In this document: one piece after another, positions 7,739 through 15,164 of the stretch
How positions within the stretch are numbered: the stretch's first letter is position 1
Layout: each line of letters opens with the position of its first letter
Source of the DNA: Bog-756 sp036553725
Lineage (GTDB): Bacteria; Actinomycetota; Acidimicrobiia; Acidimicrobiales; RAAP-2
Assembly (NCBI GenBank): GCA_036553725.1
Contig: DATBOO010000147.1
Span: 1-47,714, forward strand
Reading direction: 5' to 3'
DNA: 47,714 bases
Position numbers and translations under genes: made by a program
Notes under the pieces: generated by a model
Database searches by the model: none
What the model was told of the DNA's origin: nothing
Seen by the model: only the letters and a program-made list of their open reading frames with translations

Positions 7739-8461
7739 TCAGTAGCGACCCACCACGGCCACGGCGCGGTCGTAGAGGTCCTGGAGGGACGCGGCCAGCG
7801 CTTCGGTGAGCTGGTGGGTCCGGCTCCTCGAGATCCGGCCGCCGCCGGTCCGGGCCGGGGGCGGGATGGGCTCGCCCACGATGAGATGGATGTGCCGGGG
7901 CCGGGGGACCCGCTTGCCCTTGGGCATCACCGAGGCCGAGCCACCGATGCCCACCGGGACCACGGTGGCCCCGGTCCGGGCGGCGAGGAAGGCCACGCCC
8001 TCGTGCAGGTCCTCGACCACCGGCCCCGTCCGGCGCTCTCCCTCGGGGAACAGGATGAGCACCTCGCCGGCCTCGAGCACCCGCTGGGCCCGTCTCAGTG
8101 CCTCCCGATCGGCAGACCCCCGGTGCACCGGGAAGGCTCCCACCGCGGGGAGGATCTTGGCCAGCGCCCCGCTCTTCCACAAGCTGTCCTTGGCCATGTA
8201 GTGGAGCTTGCGCCCGGTGACCTCGGACGCCACGAAGAAATCGATGAAGGATCGGTGCACCGGGGCGATGATCACGGGACCCGCCGCCGGGACCTGGTAG
8301 GCCCCGACCACGCTGGTCCGGAACAGGAGCCGGTTCAGCCCGTGGACCAGAACCCGCAGGAAGCGGTAGATCGGGGTGAACCGGGTGTCCACCCGGGCCT
8401 GGTCGAGCCCGTCGCCGAGCGCGCCGGCCGGCCCGTCGTCCACTCGCCCGGTCCCGTTCAC
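7739..8461 (-). CDS. plsC: 1-acyl-glycerol-3-phosphate acyltransferase (PlsC family)
   Basis: A 240-residue membrane-associated acyltransferase of phospholipid synthesis. The catalytic HX4D motif is present as HRSFID near residue 69, with Val rather than the usual Asn before His. The glycerol-phosphate-binding FPEGERR motif is near residue 139, and VPVGIGG follows. The start is GTG at 8461 and its last two bases lie in the cmk stop (GTGA overlap), so translation is coupled to cmk. It is the last gene of the scpA-to-plsC run. The first 25 residues are hydrophilic and lack a signal peptide. Confidence 0.9.
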   Translation of the reverse strand: MNGTGRVDDGPAGALGDGLDQARVDTRFTPIYRFLRVLVHGLNRLLFRTSVVGAYQVPAAGPVIIAPVHRSFIDFFVASEVTGRKLHYMAKDSLWKSGALAKILPAVGAFPVHRGSADREALRRAQRVLEAGEVLILFPEGERRTGPVVEDLHEGVAFLAARTGATVVPVGIGGSASVMPKGKRVPRPRHIHLIVGEPIPPPARTGGGRISRSRTHQLTEALAASLQDLYDRAVAVVGRY

Positions 8462-9096
8462 AGCCCGGCCACCACCTGGTCGACGATCTCCTCGACCGGC
8501 CGGTCGGTGGTGTCGATGACCAGCGCTCCGTCGGCCACCTCCAGTGGGGACGCCGCCCGGGTGCTGTCGAGCCGGTCCCGGCGGGCCACCGCGTCGGCAC
8601 CCTCCTCGGGCCTCCGCCGGGCGCGCTCATCGGCCGAGGCGGTCAGATAGACCTTGATGTCGGCCTCCGGGAAGACCACCGAGCCGATGTCGCGCCCCTC
8701 GACCACCCCCCTGCCCCGTTCGGCCGCCCACCGGCGCTGGCGGTGGACCAACACGCGGCGGACGTCCGGGTTGGCCGCCACTGCAGAGACGGCTCGGCTC
8801 ACCAGGGGGCCGCGGATGACCTCCGTGATGTCGGTGCCGTCGGCCTCCACCCGCTCCCCGACGGTGATGTCCAGCCCCTGGGCCAGCCGGCCCACGGCCG
8901 TCCGGTCCGAGGGCTCGATACCCCGCTCGAGCGCCGCCCAGGCCACGGCGCGGTACATGGCCCCGGTGTCCAGCCGCTCGACGCCGAGGCGGATGGCGAC
9001 GGCGCGCGACACGGTGGACTTGCCGGAGCCGGCGGGGCCGTCGATGGCGATGATCGGGCCCGTGCCGTCGCCCGCACTTTCGCCGACGGCGGTCAC
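8458..9096 (-). CDS. cmk: Cytidylate kinase
   Basis: A 212-residue kinase phosphorylating CMP and dCMP with ATP. The P-loop GPAGSGKST is at about residues 20-28, LDTGAMYRA at about 43-51, and VVEGRDIGSVVFPEA in the CMP-binding region. The GTG start at 9096 overlaps the aroA stop (GTGA); an upstream in-frame start at 9210 lies within aroA and is rejected. Cmk next to rluB-type genes and der is the arrangement in mycobacteria, but here three aromatic pathway genes intervene. Confidence 0.95.
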   Translation of the reverse strand: MTAVGESAGDGTGPIIAIDGPAGSGKSTVSRAVAIRLGVERLDTGAMYRAVAWAALERGIEPSDRTAVGRLAQGLDITVGERVEADGTDITEVIRGPLVSRAVSAVAANPDVRRVLVHRQRRWAAERGRGVVEGRDIGSVVFPEADIKVYLTASADERARRRPEEGADAVARRDRLDSTRAASPLEVADGALVIDTTDRPVEEIVDQVVAGL

Positions 9097-10442
9097 CGGT
9101 CCACCGGAGAGGGCGATCGGAGGCGCTCGAGGTCGTCGGCGAACCCCGGGTAGCTGGTGACCACCGACTCCCACCCGGTGATCGTGGTCACGGCGCCCGG
9201 CGCCGGGCACGCCGCCCCGGCGATGGCCGCGGCCATGGCCAACCGGTGGTCCCCACGGGCATCCACCCGGCCGGGCCGCAGCGGCCCCCCGCCCCCCTGC
9301 ACGACCAGGTCGTCGCCCTCGGCCTCGGCCTGGCCGCCGAAGGCTCTGACCAGGTCCACGGTGCCGGCCAGGCGGTCGGACTCCTTCACCCGCAGCTCGC
9401 CTACGTCCCGGAACCGGGTGGTGCCGTGGGCCACGGTCGCGGCCACCGCCAGGATGGGAACCTCGTCGAGCGAGGGGATCTCGTGGGACTCGACCACCGT
9501 GCCCTGGAGGAGACAGCTGTAGCTGGTCACCGACCCGGTCCCGTTGCCCGACTCCTGCATCTCGATGGTGGCGCCCATCCGCCGGAGGACGCCGAGGAAC
9601 CCGAGGCGCTCGGGCCCGAGGTGGATGCCGCTGACCGTGACCAGGCTCCCGGGGACGACCACCCCCCCGACCACCCAGAACGCCGCTTGGGACGGGTCAC
9701 CCGGAACCGTGAACGATCCGGGGGACAGGGCGCTCCGACGGACCCGGATCACCCGTCCCCCGCCGACCCGCTCGATGGCAATGTCGGCGCCGGCGGCGGC
9801 CAGCATCTCCTCGGTGTGGGCCCGGGTGGCCACCGGCTCGCGCACGACCGTCTCACCGTCGGCGGCCAGGCCGGCCAGGAGAACGGCGGACTTCACCTGG
9901 GCACTGGCCATGGGCGGCGTGTAGTCGATGGCCCGGAGCGGGCCGCCGGTGACCCCGATGGGAGGCAGGCAGTGCTCACCCTGACCGCTCACCCCGGCCC
10001 CCATCCGGAGAAGGGGCTCGGCCACCCGGTCCATCGGCCGGCCCCGGAGCGAGTCGTCGCCGGTCAGCACCGTGGTCCCGTCCAGGGTGGCCGCCACGCC
10101 GGCCAGGAGGCGCAGACCGGTCCCCGAATTGCCCATGTCCACCGGGTCGTGGGGCGCACCCAGCCGCGATCGCCCTCCGGTGACCCGCACCACCGGCCCG
10201 TCGTCGTCGACCTCGGCGCCCAGGGAGGCGATGGCCCGCCGGGTGCGCAGCACGTCGTCGCCGGAGGACAGCCCGGTGATGGTCGACACCCCCTCGGCCA
10301 GGGCGGCCAGCAGCAGCGCCCGGTGGGAGATGGACTTGTCCCCCGGCACGGACAGGGTGCCGGTGAGCGGCCCCCCGCCCGGCACCGAGCGGTCATCGCC
10401 GTCCCCGGGCGGCAGACCCGGCCCGCCTCCGCCGGCGCTCAC
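9093..10442 (-). CDS. aroA: 3-phosphoshikimate 1-carboxyvinyltransferase (EPSP synthase)
   Basis: A 449-residue enzyme catalysing step six of the shikimate pathway, transferring enolpyruvyl from PEP to shikimate-3-phosphate. Visible motifs: GDKSISHRALLLAALAEG near residue 35, NSGTGLRLLAG near 103, the active-site PPMASAQVKSAVLLAGL near 175, and RVKESDRLAGT and ARGDHRLAMA in the second half. The catalytic Asp region SLDEVPILAVAA is present. The N-terminal 25 residues are Gly/Pro-rich. The GTG start overlaps the tyrA stop (GTGA), and its own stop overlaps cmk, so it sits inside a coupled chain. Confidence 0.95.
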   Translation of the reverse strand: MSAGGGGPGLPPGDGDDRSVPGGGPLTGTLSVPGDKSISHRALLLAALAEGVSTITGLSSGDDVLRTRRAIASLGAEVDDDGPVVRVTGGRSRLGAPHDPVDMGNSGTGLRLLAGVAATLDGTTVLTGDDSLRGRPMDRVAEPLLRMGAGVSGQGEHCLPPIGVTGGPLRAIDYTPPMASAQVKSAVLLAGLAADGETVVREPVATRAHTEEMLAAAGADIAIERVGGGRVIRVRRSALSPGSFTVPGDPSQAAFWVVGGVVVPGSLVTVSGIHLGPERLGFLGVLRRMGATIEMQESGNGTGSVTSYSCLLQGTVVESHEIPSLDEVPILAVAATVAHGTTRFRDVGELRVKESDRLAGTVDLVRAFGGQAEAEGDDLVVQGGGGPLRPGRVDARGDHRLAMAAAIAGAACPAPGAVTTITGWESVVTSYPGFADDLERLRSPSPVDR

Positions 10443-11524
10443 CCGGTGGGCCCCACGGGGGTGCTGGCCGACCGGTAACCCCGGGCCGGGAGGGTGGCCA
10501 GCAGGGTGGGTGCCGCCAGGGCGTCGACCACCAGGACGAGCACGCCCCGGTCGCCCTCGACCGAATGGGCGATCTCGAGGTCGAAGATGTTGACCCCGAG
10601 CTCGGCGGCCAGGGTGGTGATGTCGGCCAGCACCCCGGTGCGGTCGGGGACCGGGATGCGCACCTCGACCAGGCCCTCGGGCCGCGGGGTGGTGTCGACC
10701 AGGGCCCGGCGGGCGTCGGCGGCCCGGCCGAGGACCTCGAGGAGCGAGGCGTGATCGTGGTCGGCCACCCGGCGCCGCATGGAGCCCAGCGCCTCGATCA
10801 GGAGGTCGAGGGTCTCGACGATGGCGTCGGCATTGCCGTCGCAGATGTCCGGCCAGATCGACGGCTGGCCGGCGGCGATCCGGGTCATGTCACGGAATCC
10901 GCCGGCCGCCAGCTGCAGCAGCGCGGCGTGCTCCTCGCCCACCCCGGCGGCCAGGTCCATCAGGGTGGCCGCGGTCAGATGGGGCACGTGGGACACCACC
11001 GCCACCAGGGCGTCGTGCCGGGCCGGGGCCAACGCCACCACGTTGGCCCCGAGGTCGGCCAGCACCCCGCGGACCAGGGTGTAGGCGGCCGGGTCGGTCA
11101 CCGCCGTGGGGGTGAGGACCCAGGTGGCCCCGACGAAGAGGTCGGCGGAGGCCCCCTCGACCCCCACCTGCTCGGAGCCGGCCATGGGGTGACCGCCCAC
11201 GAAGGAGGGGTGCTCGATCGACGCCACCAACGGCCCCTTGACGCTCCCGACGTCGGTGACCACCACGCCGGGCTCCCATGCCTCGGACCCGAGGACCTCG
11301 GTGATGACCCCGGGCGCGGCATGGACCGGGGTGGCCACCACCACCAACTCGGCCTGGTGGTCGATGCCCTCCCCGGTCAGGGCCCCGAGTTCGACGGCCC
11401 GGGCCGCCACCCCCGGGGCCACGTCCACCCCGCTCACCTGCCAGCCCCGCTCCCGGAGGGCCATTCCCACCGAACCGCCGATGAGCCCGGTCCCGAAGAT
11501 CATCGCCCGCCCGGGCAGCCGCAT
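10439..11524 (-). CDS. tyrA: Prephenate dehydrogenase with C-terminal ACT domain
   Basis: A 361-residue NAD-dependent enzyme of tyrosine synthesis. The N-terminal Rossmann motif is FGTGLIGGSVGMALRERG (about residues 9-26). PVHAAPGVI, GSVKG and GGHPMAGSE follow and belong to the dehydrogenase core. VSHVPHLTAA marks the helical dimerisation domain. The last 75 or so residues form an ACT domain (VRIPVPDRTGVLADITTLA), suggesting feedback control by an amino acid. ATG at 11524 is preceded by GGGGAG, so I prefer it to GTG at 11593, which would overlap aroH by 20 bases. With aroH upstream and aroA downstream, this run converts shikimate-3-phosphate toward arogenate/tyrosine precursors. Confidence 0.92.
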   Translation of the reverse strand: MRLPGRAMIFGTGLIGGSVGMALRERGWQVSGVDVAPGVAARAVELGALTGEGIDHQAELVVVATPVHAAPGVITEVLGSEAWEPGVVVTDVGSVKGPLVASIEHPSFVGGHPMAGSEQVGVEGASADLFVGATWVLTPTAVTDPAAYTLVRGVLADLGANVVALAPARHDALVAVVSHVPHLTAATLMDLAAGVGEEHAALLQLAAGGFRDMTRIAAGQPSIWPDICDGNADAIVETLDLLIEALGSMRRRVADHDHASLLEVLGRAADARRALVDTTPRPEGLVEVRIPVPDRTGVLADITTLAAELGVNIFDLEIAHSVEGDRGVLVLVVDALAAPTLLATLPARGYRSASTPVGPTG

Positions 11525-11573
11525 CCGCTCCCCGGCGGACTGCCCCAGTTCGGTGGGCTCGAAGCGTCCGTCC

Positions 11574-11942
11574 TCAGTCGGGGAGGTCGTCACGGAGTCC
11601 TTGGGCGCCTTCGAGGTAGACGTGGTGGATCCCGTCCCTCGGACGCGCGGTGGTGACGTGGAGCAGGACCCGGATGCAACGGGGGACCGCCCCGGCGATG
11701 GACAGCTCGCGGGCACAGATGAGCGGGACGGCCCCGAGCCCCATCGACCGGGCGGCGGTGGCCGGGAAGGTCGAGACGATGTCATCGGTGGCGGTGAACA
11801 GGATCGAGATGATGTCTTCCTCGACCAGTCCGTTGCGTTCGAGGATCTGGCCGAGCAGGGACACCACCCGTTCGGTGATGGCCGCAGGGGTGTCCTCGTC
11901 GACGGTGGTGGCGCCGCGTACGGCCCGCACGGTGGGAGACAT
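11574..11942 (-). CDS. aroH: Chorismate mutase, AroH type
   Basis: A 122-residue protein that follows the Bacillus subtilis AroH pattern from end to end. It has RAVRGATTVDEDT at the N-terminus with the active-site Arg, ATDDIVSTFPATAAR in the middle, CAREL with the conserved Glu, CIRVLLHV with the second active-site Arg, and HHVYLEGAQGLRDDL at the C-terminus. It converts chorismate to prephenate, the substrate of the adjacent TyrA. It is not the AroQ helical type usual in mycobacteria. It starts 12 bases upstream of the rluB stop on the coding strand side. A TAACAT box overlaps the rluB stop and could give it its own promoter. Confidence 0.94.
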   Translation of the reverse strand: MSPTVRAVRGATTVDEDTPAAITERVVSLLGQILERNGLVEEDIISILFTATDDIVSTFPATAARSMGLGAVPLICARELSIAGAVPRCIRVLLHVTTARPRDGIHHVYLEGAQGLRDDLPD

Positions 11943-11951
11943 CAGCCAGGC

Positions 11952-11957
11952 ATGTTA
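11952..11957 (-). promoter_or_regulatory. Possible internal -10 box for aroH
   Basis: TAACAT on the minus strand ends 9 bases before the aroH ATG and includes the rluB TAA stop. It resembles the TANNNT boxes seen before other genes here, but the spacing is slightly long. Confidence 0.25.
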
Positions 11958-12761
11958 CTCAGCGCCATCCGGAGGTCCCGCCCACCTGTCGGAGGCCTGC
12001 GGTGCCGGCGGGGCCTCCCCGGACTCGGCCGGTGTCGCCGCCGCCGCCAGTCCCCGCACCTCGTCGAAGGTGAGGGCCCGGTACGAGCCCGGCCCCAGCG
12101 ACGGGTCGGCCAGCGGCCCGATGCGGGTCCTGACCAGGCGGAGCACCGGATGGCCGACGGCCTCGCACATCCGGCGCACCTGCCGGTTGCGTCCCTCGTG
12201 GATGACGATCCGGAGGAGCGATGGGGCGACCACCGCCACCCGGGCCGGGGCGGTGGGCCCGTCGTCCAGCTCCACCCCCTGGCGCAGCCGCCTGACCGCC
12301 CCCGAGGCGGGCTCGCCGTCGACCTGGACGAGATACTCCTTCGCCACCCCGAAGGAGGGGTGGGTCAGTCGGTGGGCGAGCTCGCCGTCGTTGGTGAGGA
12401 TCAGCAGGCCCTCGGAGTCCATGTCGAGGCGCCCGACCGGGAACACCCGGGGGTCCTCCGGCACCAGGGCGACGACCGTCCGGCGCCCGTGGGTGTCCTC
12501 GGCGGTGCTGACCACCCCGGCCGGCTTGTTCACCAGATAGTGCACCAGGCCGGGTCGCACCGGCAGGGGCACCCCGTCGAGCTCCACCCGGTCCACGCCC
12601 GGATCCACCCGCCGGCCGAGGACGGGGACGGCGCCGTTGACGGTGACCCGCCCGTCCACGATCAACTCCTCGCAGACCCGACGGGACCCGACCCCGATCC
12701 GGGCCATGACCTTCTGCAGCCGGTCGCCTGTGGGCAGGGGTCCCGCGGGCGGGTCAGCCAT
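11955..12761 (-). CDS. rluB: 23S rRNA pseudouridine synthase RluB/RsuA family
   Basis: A 268-residue enzyme isomerising uridine in large-subunit rRNA. An N-terminal S4 RNA-binding domain (RLQKVMARIGVGSRRVCEELIVDG segment, about residues 14-70) precedes the catalytic domain with GRLDMDSEGLLILTNDG, where the first Asp is the catalytic residue. EGRNRQVRRM near the C-terminus is a family marker. A 30-residue Ala/Pro-rich tail is added. ATG at 12761 overlaps scpB by 8 bases. The scpA-scpB-rluB order is conserved across Gram-positive bacteria. Confidence 0.94.
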   Translation of the reverse strand: MADPPAGPLPTGDRLQKVMARIGVGSRRVCEELIVDGRVTVNGAVPVLGRRVDPGVDRVELDGVPLPVRPGLVHYLVNKPAGVVSTAEDTHGRRTVVALVPEDPRVFPVGRLDMDSEGLLILTNDGELAHRLTHPSFGVAKEYLVQVDGEPASGAVRRLRQGVELDDGPTAPARVAVVAPSLLRIVIHEGRNRQVRRMCEAVGHPVLRLVRTRIGPLADPSLGPGSYRALTFDEVRGLAAAATPAESGEAPPAPQASDRWAGPPDGAE

Positions 12762-13326
12762 CGCCGACCGGGCGCATCTGCTCCTCCAACTCAGCCAGGG
12801 CGTCCGGCCCCGGAAGCAGGTCCTCCACCGGCGGCAGCTGGTCGAGGCGGTCGAGGCCGAGGCGCTCGAGGAAGGCGTCGGTGGTGGCATAGAGGACGGC
12901 CTGGCCGGGGCCGGCGGCGTGGCCGGCGGCGGCGATGTACCCCCGGTGCTCGAGCAGGCGGACCACGCCGTCGACGTTGACCCCGCGGAGAGCGGCGATC
13001 TGGGACCGCGAGACAGGCTGCCGGTAGGCGACGATGGCCAGCGTCTCGAGGGCGGCGGCCGACAGGCGCGACGACACCCCCACATTGGCGAACCGCTCCA
13101 CGTAGGGGGCCAGGTCGGGATGGGTCTGGATCCGGATGCCCCCGGCGATCCGGACGACCTCGAATCCCCGCCCGCCACTCCGACAGGACTCGGCCAGCTC
13201 GTCGCACAGCGGGTCGATCTGTTCGACGGGGACCTCGAGCAGCTCCGCCAGCAGGCCGGCCGTCACCGGTTCGACGGCCACCATCAGCACGGCCTCGATG
13301 GCCCGGGCCTCGGGGGACAGCGCCAC
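12754..13326 (-). CDS. scpB: Segregation and condensation protein B
   Basis: A 190-residue winged-helix partner of the SMC condensin. The N-terminal AIEAVLMVAVEPVTAGLLAELL and the core LSAAALETLAIVAYRQPVSRSQIAALRGVNVDGVV are diagnostic of ScpB. The GTG start at 13326 lies two bases after the scpA stop; longer in-frame starts would lie within scpA. It works with ScpA as a kleisin-kite complex in chromosome compaction. The C-terminal LPPVEDLLPGPDAL is the usual short tail. Confidence 0.95.
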   Translation of the reverse strand: MALSPEARAIEAVLMVAVEPVTAGLLAELLEVPVEQIDPLCDELAESCRSGGRGFEVVRIAGGIRIQTHPDLAPYVERFANVGVSSRLSAAALETLAIVAYRQPVSRSQIAALRGVNVDGVVRLLEHRGYIAAAGHAAGPGQAVLYATTDAFLERLGLDRLDQLPPVEDLLPGPDALAELEEQMRPVGDG

Positions 13327-13328
13327 GG

Positions 13329-14144
13329 TCAGCCCTCGTACTCGTCGTACAGGCCGGAGCCCACCGACACCGCCACGGGCGCCTCGGCCACCCAGGCCAC
13401 GTCGAGGTCCCCGAAGGTTTGGCCCTGGTCGAGGGAGACCCTCCCCTGCTTGCACAGTTCCAGCAGGGCGAGGAATCGGACGATGATCTCGATCCGCGAG
13501 GTCAGATGGCCGGTGAGGGTGCGGAAGGTGGCCCGGCCCAGGGCCGCCATCCGGCCCTCGAGCTCGGAGACGGCGTCGGCCACCGTGACCGTGTCGACCG
13601 TCACGTGATAGAGGTCGACGCTCGGGGCGGGGCGGACGGCGGTGGCCCGCAGGTAGGCGGAGGCCAGATCCGCAGGGGTCACCCCGGCCAGCAGGTCGGG
13701 GGCGCTCACCACCAGGTCGGGGTCGAGGCCGGCGGTGCGGGGGACCGACCGGGCCGCCTGCTCGAGGAGGACGGCGAACCCGTCGGCGGCGGCGGCGTAG
13801 GCCTGGCACTCGAGCAGGCGGGCCAGGAGGAGGTCCCGCTCCTCCCAGCCGACCAGCTCCTCGTCGGGGTCGACGGCGTCGTCCCCGGGCAGGAGGCGAC
13901 GGGACTTGAGCTCGATGAGCACGGCGGCCACCACGAGGAACTCGGAGAGCGTCTGGAGGTCCACCGACTCCCATCCGGCCACTTCGGCGACGAAGGCGTC
14001 GACCACCGAGGCCAGCGGGATGTCGTAGACGTCGACCTGATGGCTGTTGACCAGGTGCAGGAGCAGGTCGACCGGCCCCTCGTAGGCGGGGGTGGAGACG
14101 GTGGCGGTCACGGCATCCGACGATACCGGCTGGAGCCTGCTCAC
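13329..14144 (-). CDS. scpA: Segregation and condensation protein A
   Basis: A 271-residue kleisin that bridges SMC heads. The N-terminal YEGPVDLLLHLVNSHQVDVYDIPLASV is the SMC-binding signature, followed by ELKSRRLLPG. The C-terminal winged helix includes EIIVRFLALLELCKQGRVSLDQ. The GTG at 14144 has a strong GGAGG seven bases upstream, clearly deciding the start. This is the first gene of the eight-gene minus-strand run ending at plsC. No ParA-like gene precedes it, unlike mycobacteria. Confidence 0.95.
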   Translation of the reverse strand: MSRLQPVSSDAVTATVSTPAYEGPVDLLLHLVNSHQVDVYDIPLASVVDAFVAEVAGWESVDLQTLSEFLVVAAVLIELKSRRLLPGDDAVDPDEELVGWEERDLLLARLLECQAYAAAADGFAVLLEQAARSVPRTAGLDPDLVVSAPDLLAGVTPADLASAYLRATAVRPAPSVDLYHVTVDTVTVADAVSELEGRMAALGRATFRTLTGHLTSRIEIIVRFLALLELCKQGRVSLDQGQTFGDLDVAWVAEAPVAVSVGSGLYDEYEG

Positions 14145-14166
14145 TCGTGCACCTCCGGGGCCGACC

Positions 14167-14172
14167 TACGAT
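14167..14172 (+). promoter_or_regulatory. Candidate -10 box of trpS (leaderless)
   Basis: TACGAT ends 8 bases before the trpS ATG in the 36-bp divergent spacer between scpA and trpS. The bases between are C-rich with no SD, so a leaderless mRNA is the simplest reading. Confidence 0.5.
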
Positions 14173-14180
14173 GACCCCCC

Positions 14181-15164
14181 ATGTCCCGAGTCCTCTCCGG
14201 CGTGCAGCCCAGCGGCGACCTGCATCTCGGCAACTACCTCGGGGCCATTCGCAATTGGGTGGCCGACCAGTACGTCCACGACGCCTTCTACTGCATCGTG
14301 GACCTGCACGCCCTCACCCTGGACATCGATCCGGCCGCCCTCCGGTCGCGGACCTACGAGACCGCCCTCGACCTGCTGGCCGCCGGGCTGGATCCCGATC
14401 GGTGCACGCTTTTCGTCCAGAGCCATGTGCCCGAGCACACCCAGATGACCTGGCTGCTCGAATGCATCGCCACTATGGGAGAGCTGGGGCGCATGACCCA
14501 GTTCAAGGAGAAGAGCTCCGCGGGGGAGTCGGTCCGGGCCGGGCTGCTCACCTACCCGGTGCTGATGAGCGCGGACATCCTGCTCTACGACGCCGAGCGG
14601 GTGCCGGTCGGCGACGACCAACGCCAGCACCTGGAGCTGGCCCGGGAACTGGCCACCCGGTTCAACCACCGGTTCGGGGACACCCTGGTCGTACCCGAGC
14701 CGGCCATCCCGTCCGCCGCTGCCCGGGTCATGGACCTACAGCACCCCGAGCGCAAGATGTCCAAGTCGGTCAGCTCCCCGCTCGGCACCGTCCTGCTCCT
14801 CGACGACGCCGCCGCCATCACCCGCAAGGTGCGCAAGGCGGTGACCGACACCGACGGCGAGGTCCGCTACGACCCGGAGGCCAAGCCGGGCCTGTCCAAC
14901 CTGTTGGAGCTCCTGGCGGTGGCCACCGGGCGCACCCCGGCCGAGGCGGCCACCTCCTACCAGCGCTACGGGGACCTGAAGGACGACGTGGTCGAGGCCC
15001 TGGTGGAGCTCCTCCGCCCGGTGCGCGAGCGGCGGGAGGACCTGGCCGGCGACCCCGGCGCCATCCCCGCCCTGCTGTCCCGGGGCGCCGAGAAGGCCCG
15101 GGACATCGCCTCGGCCACCTACCGGCGGGCGGCGGGCGCCGTGGGCCTGCTCGCTCCCGGCTGA
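14181..15164 (+). CDS. trpS: Tryptophanyl-tRNA synthetase
   Basis: A 327-residue class I aminoacyl-tRNA synthetase charging tRNA-Trp. SGVQPSGDLHLGNYLGAI (about residues 6-23) carries the HIGH-type signature as HLGN. DLHALT is at about 49-54, and KMSKS is at about residues 193-197. The length is typical of bacterial TrpS. It diverges from scpA; trpS beside scpA/scpB and an M50 protease is a recurrent grouping. The last 46 bases overlap, on the opposite strand, the 3' end of the YfhO-like gene. Confidence 0.96.
   Translation: MSRVLSGVQPSGDLHLGNYLGAIRNWVADQYVHDAFYCIVDLHALTLDIDPAALRSRTYETALDLLAAGLDPDRCTLFVQSHVPEHTQMTWLLECIATMGELGRMTQFKEKSSAGESVRAGLLTYPVLMSADILLYDAERVPVGDDQRQHLELARELATRFNHRFGDTLVVPEPAIPSAAARVMDLQHPERKMSKSVSSPLGTVLLLDDAAAITRKVRKAVTDTDGEVRYDPEAKPGLSNLLELLAVATGRTPAEAATSYQRYGDLKDDVVEALVELLRPVRERREDLAGDPGAIPALLSRGAEKARDIASATYRRAAGAVGLLAPG

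Noticed and set aside
10439..11593. Longer tyrA from GTG at 11593
   Set aside because: The added 23 residues are not dehydrogenase-like and overlap aroH, while ATG at 11524 has a GGGGAG site and begins at the Rossmann strand.
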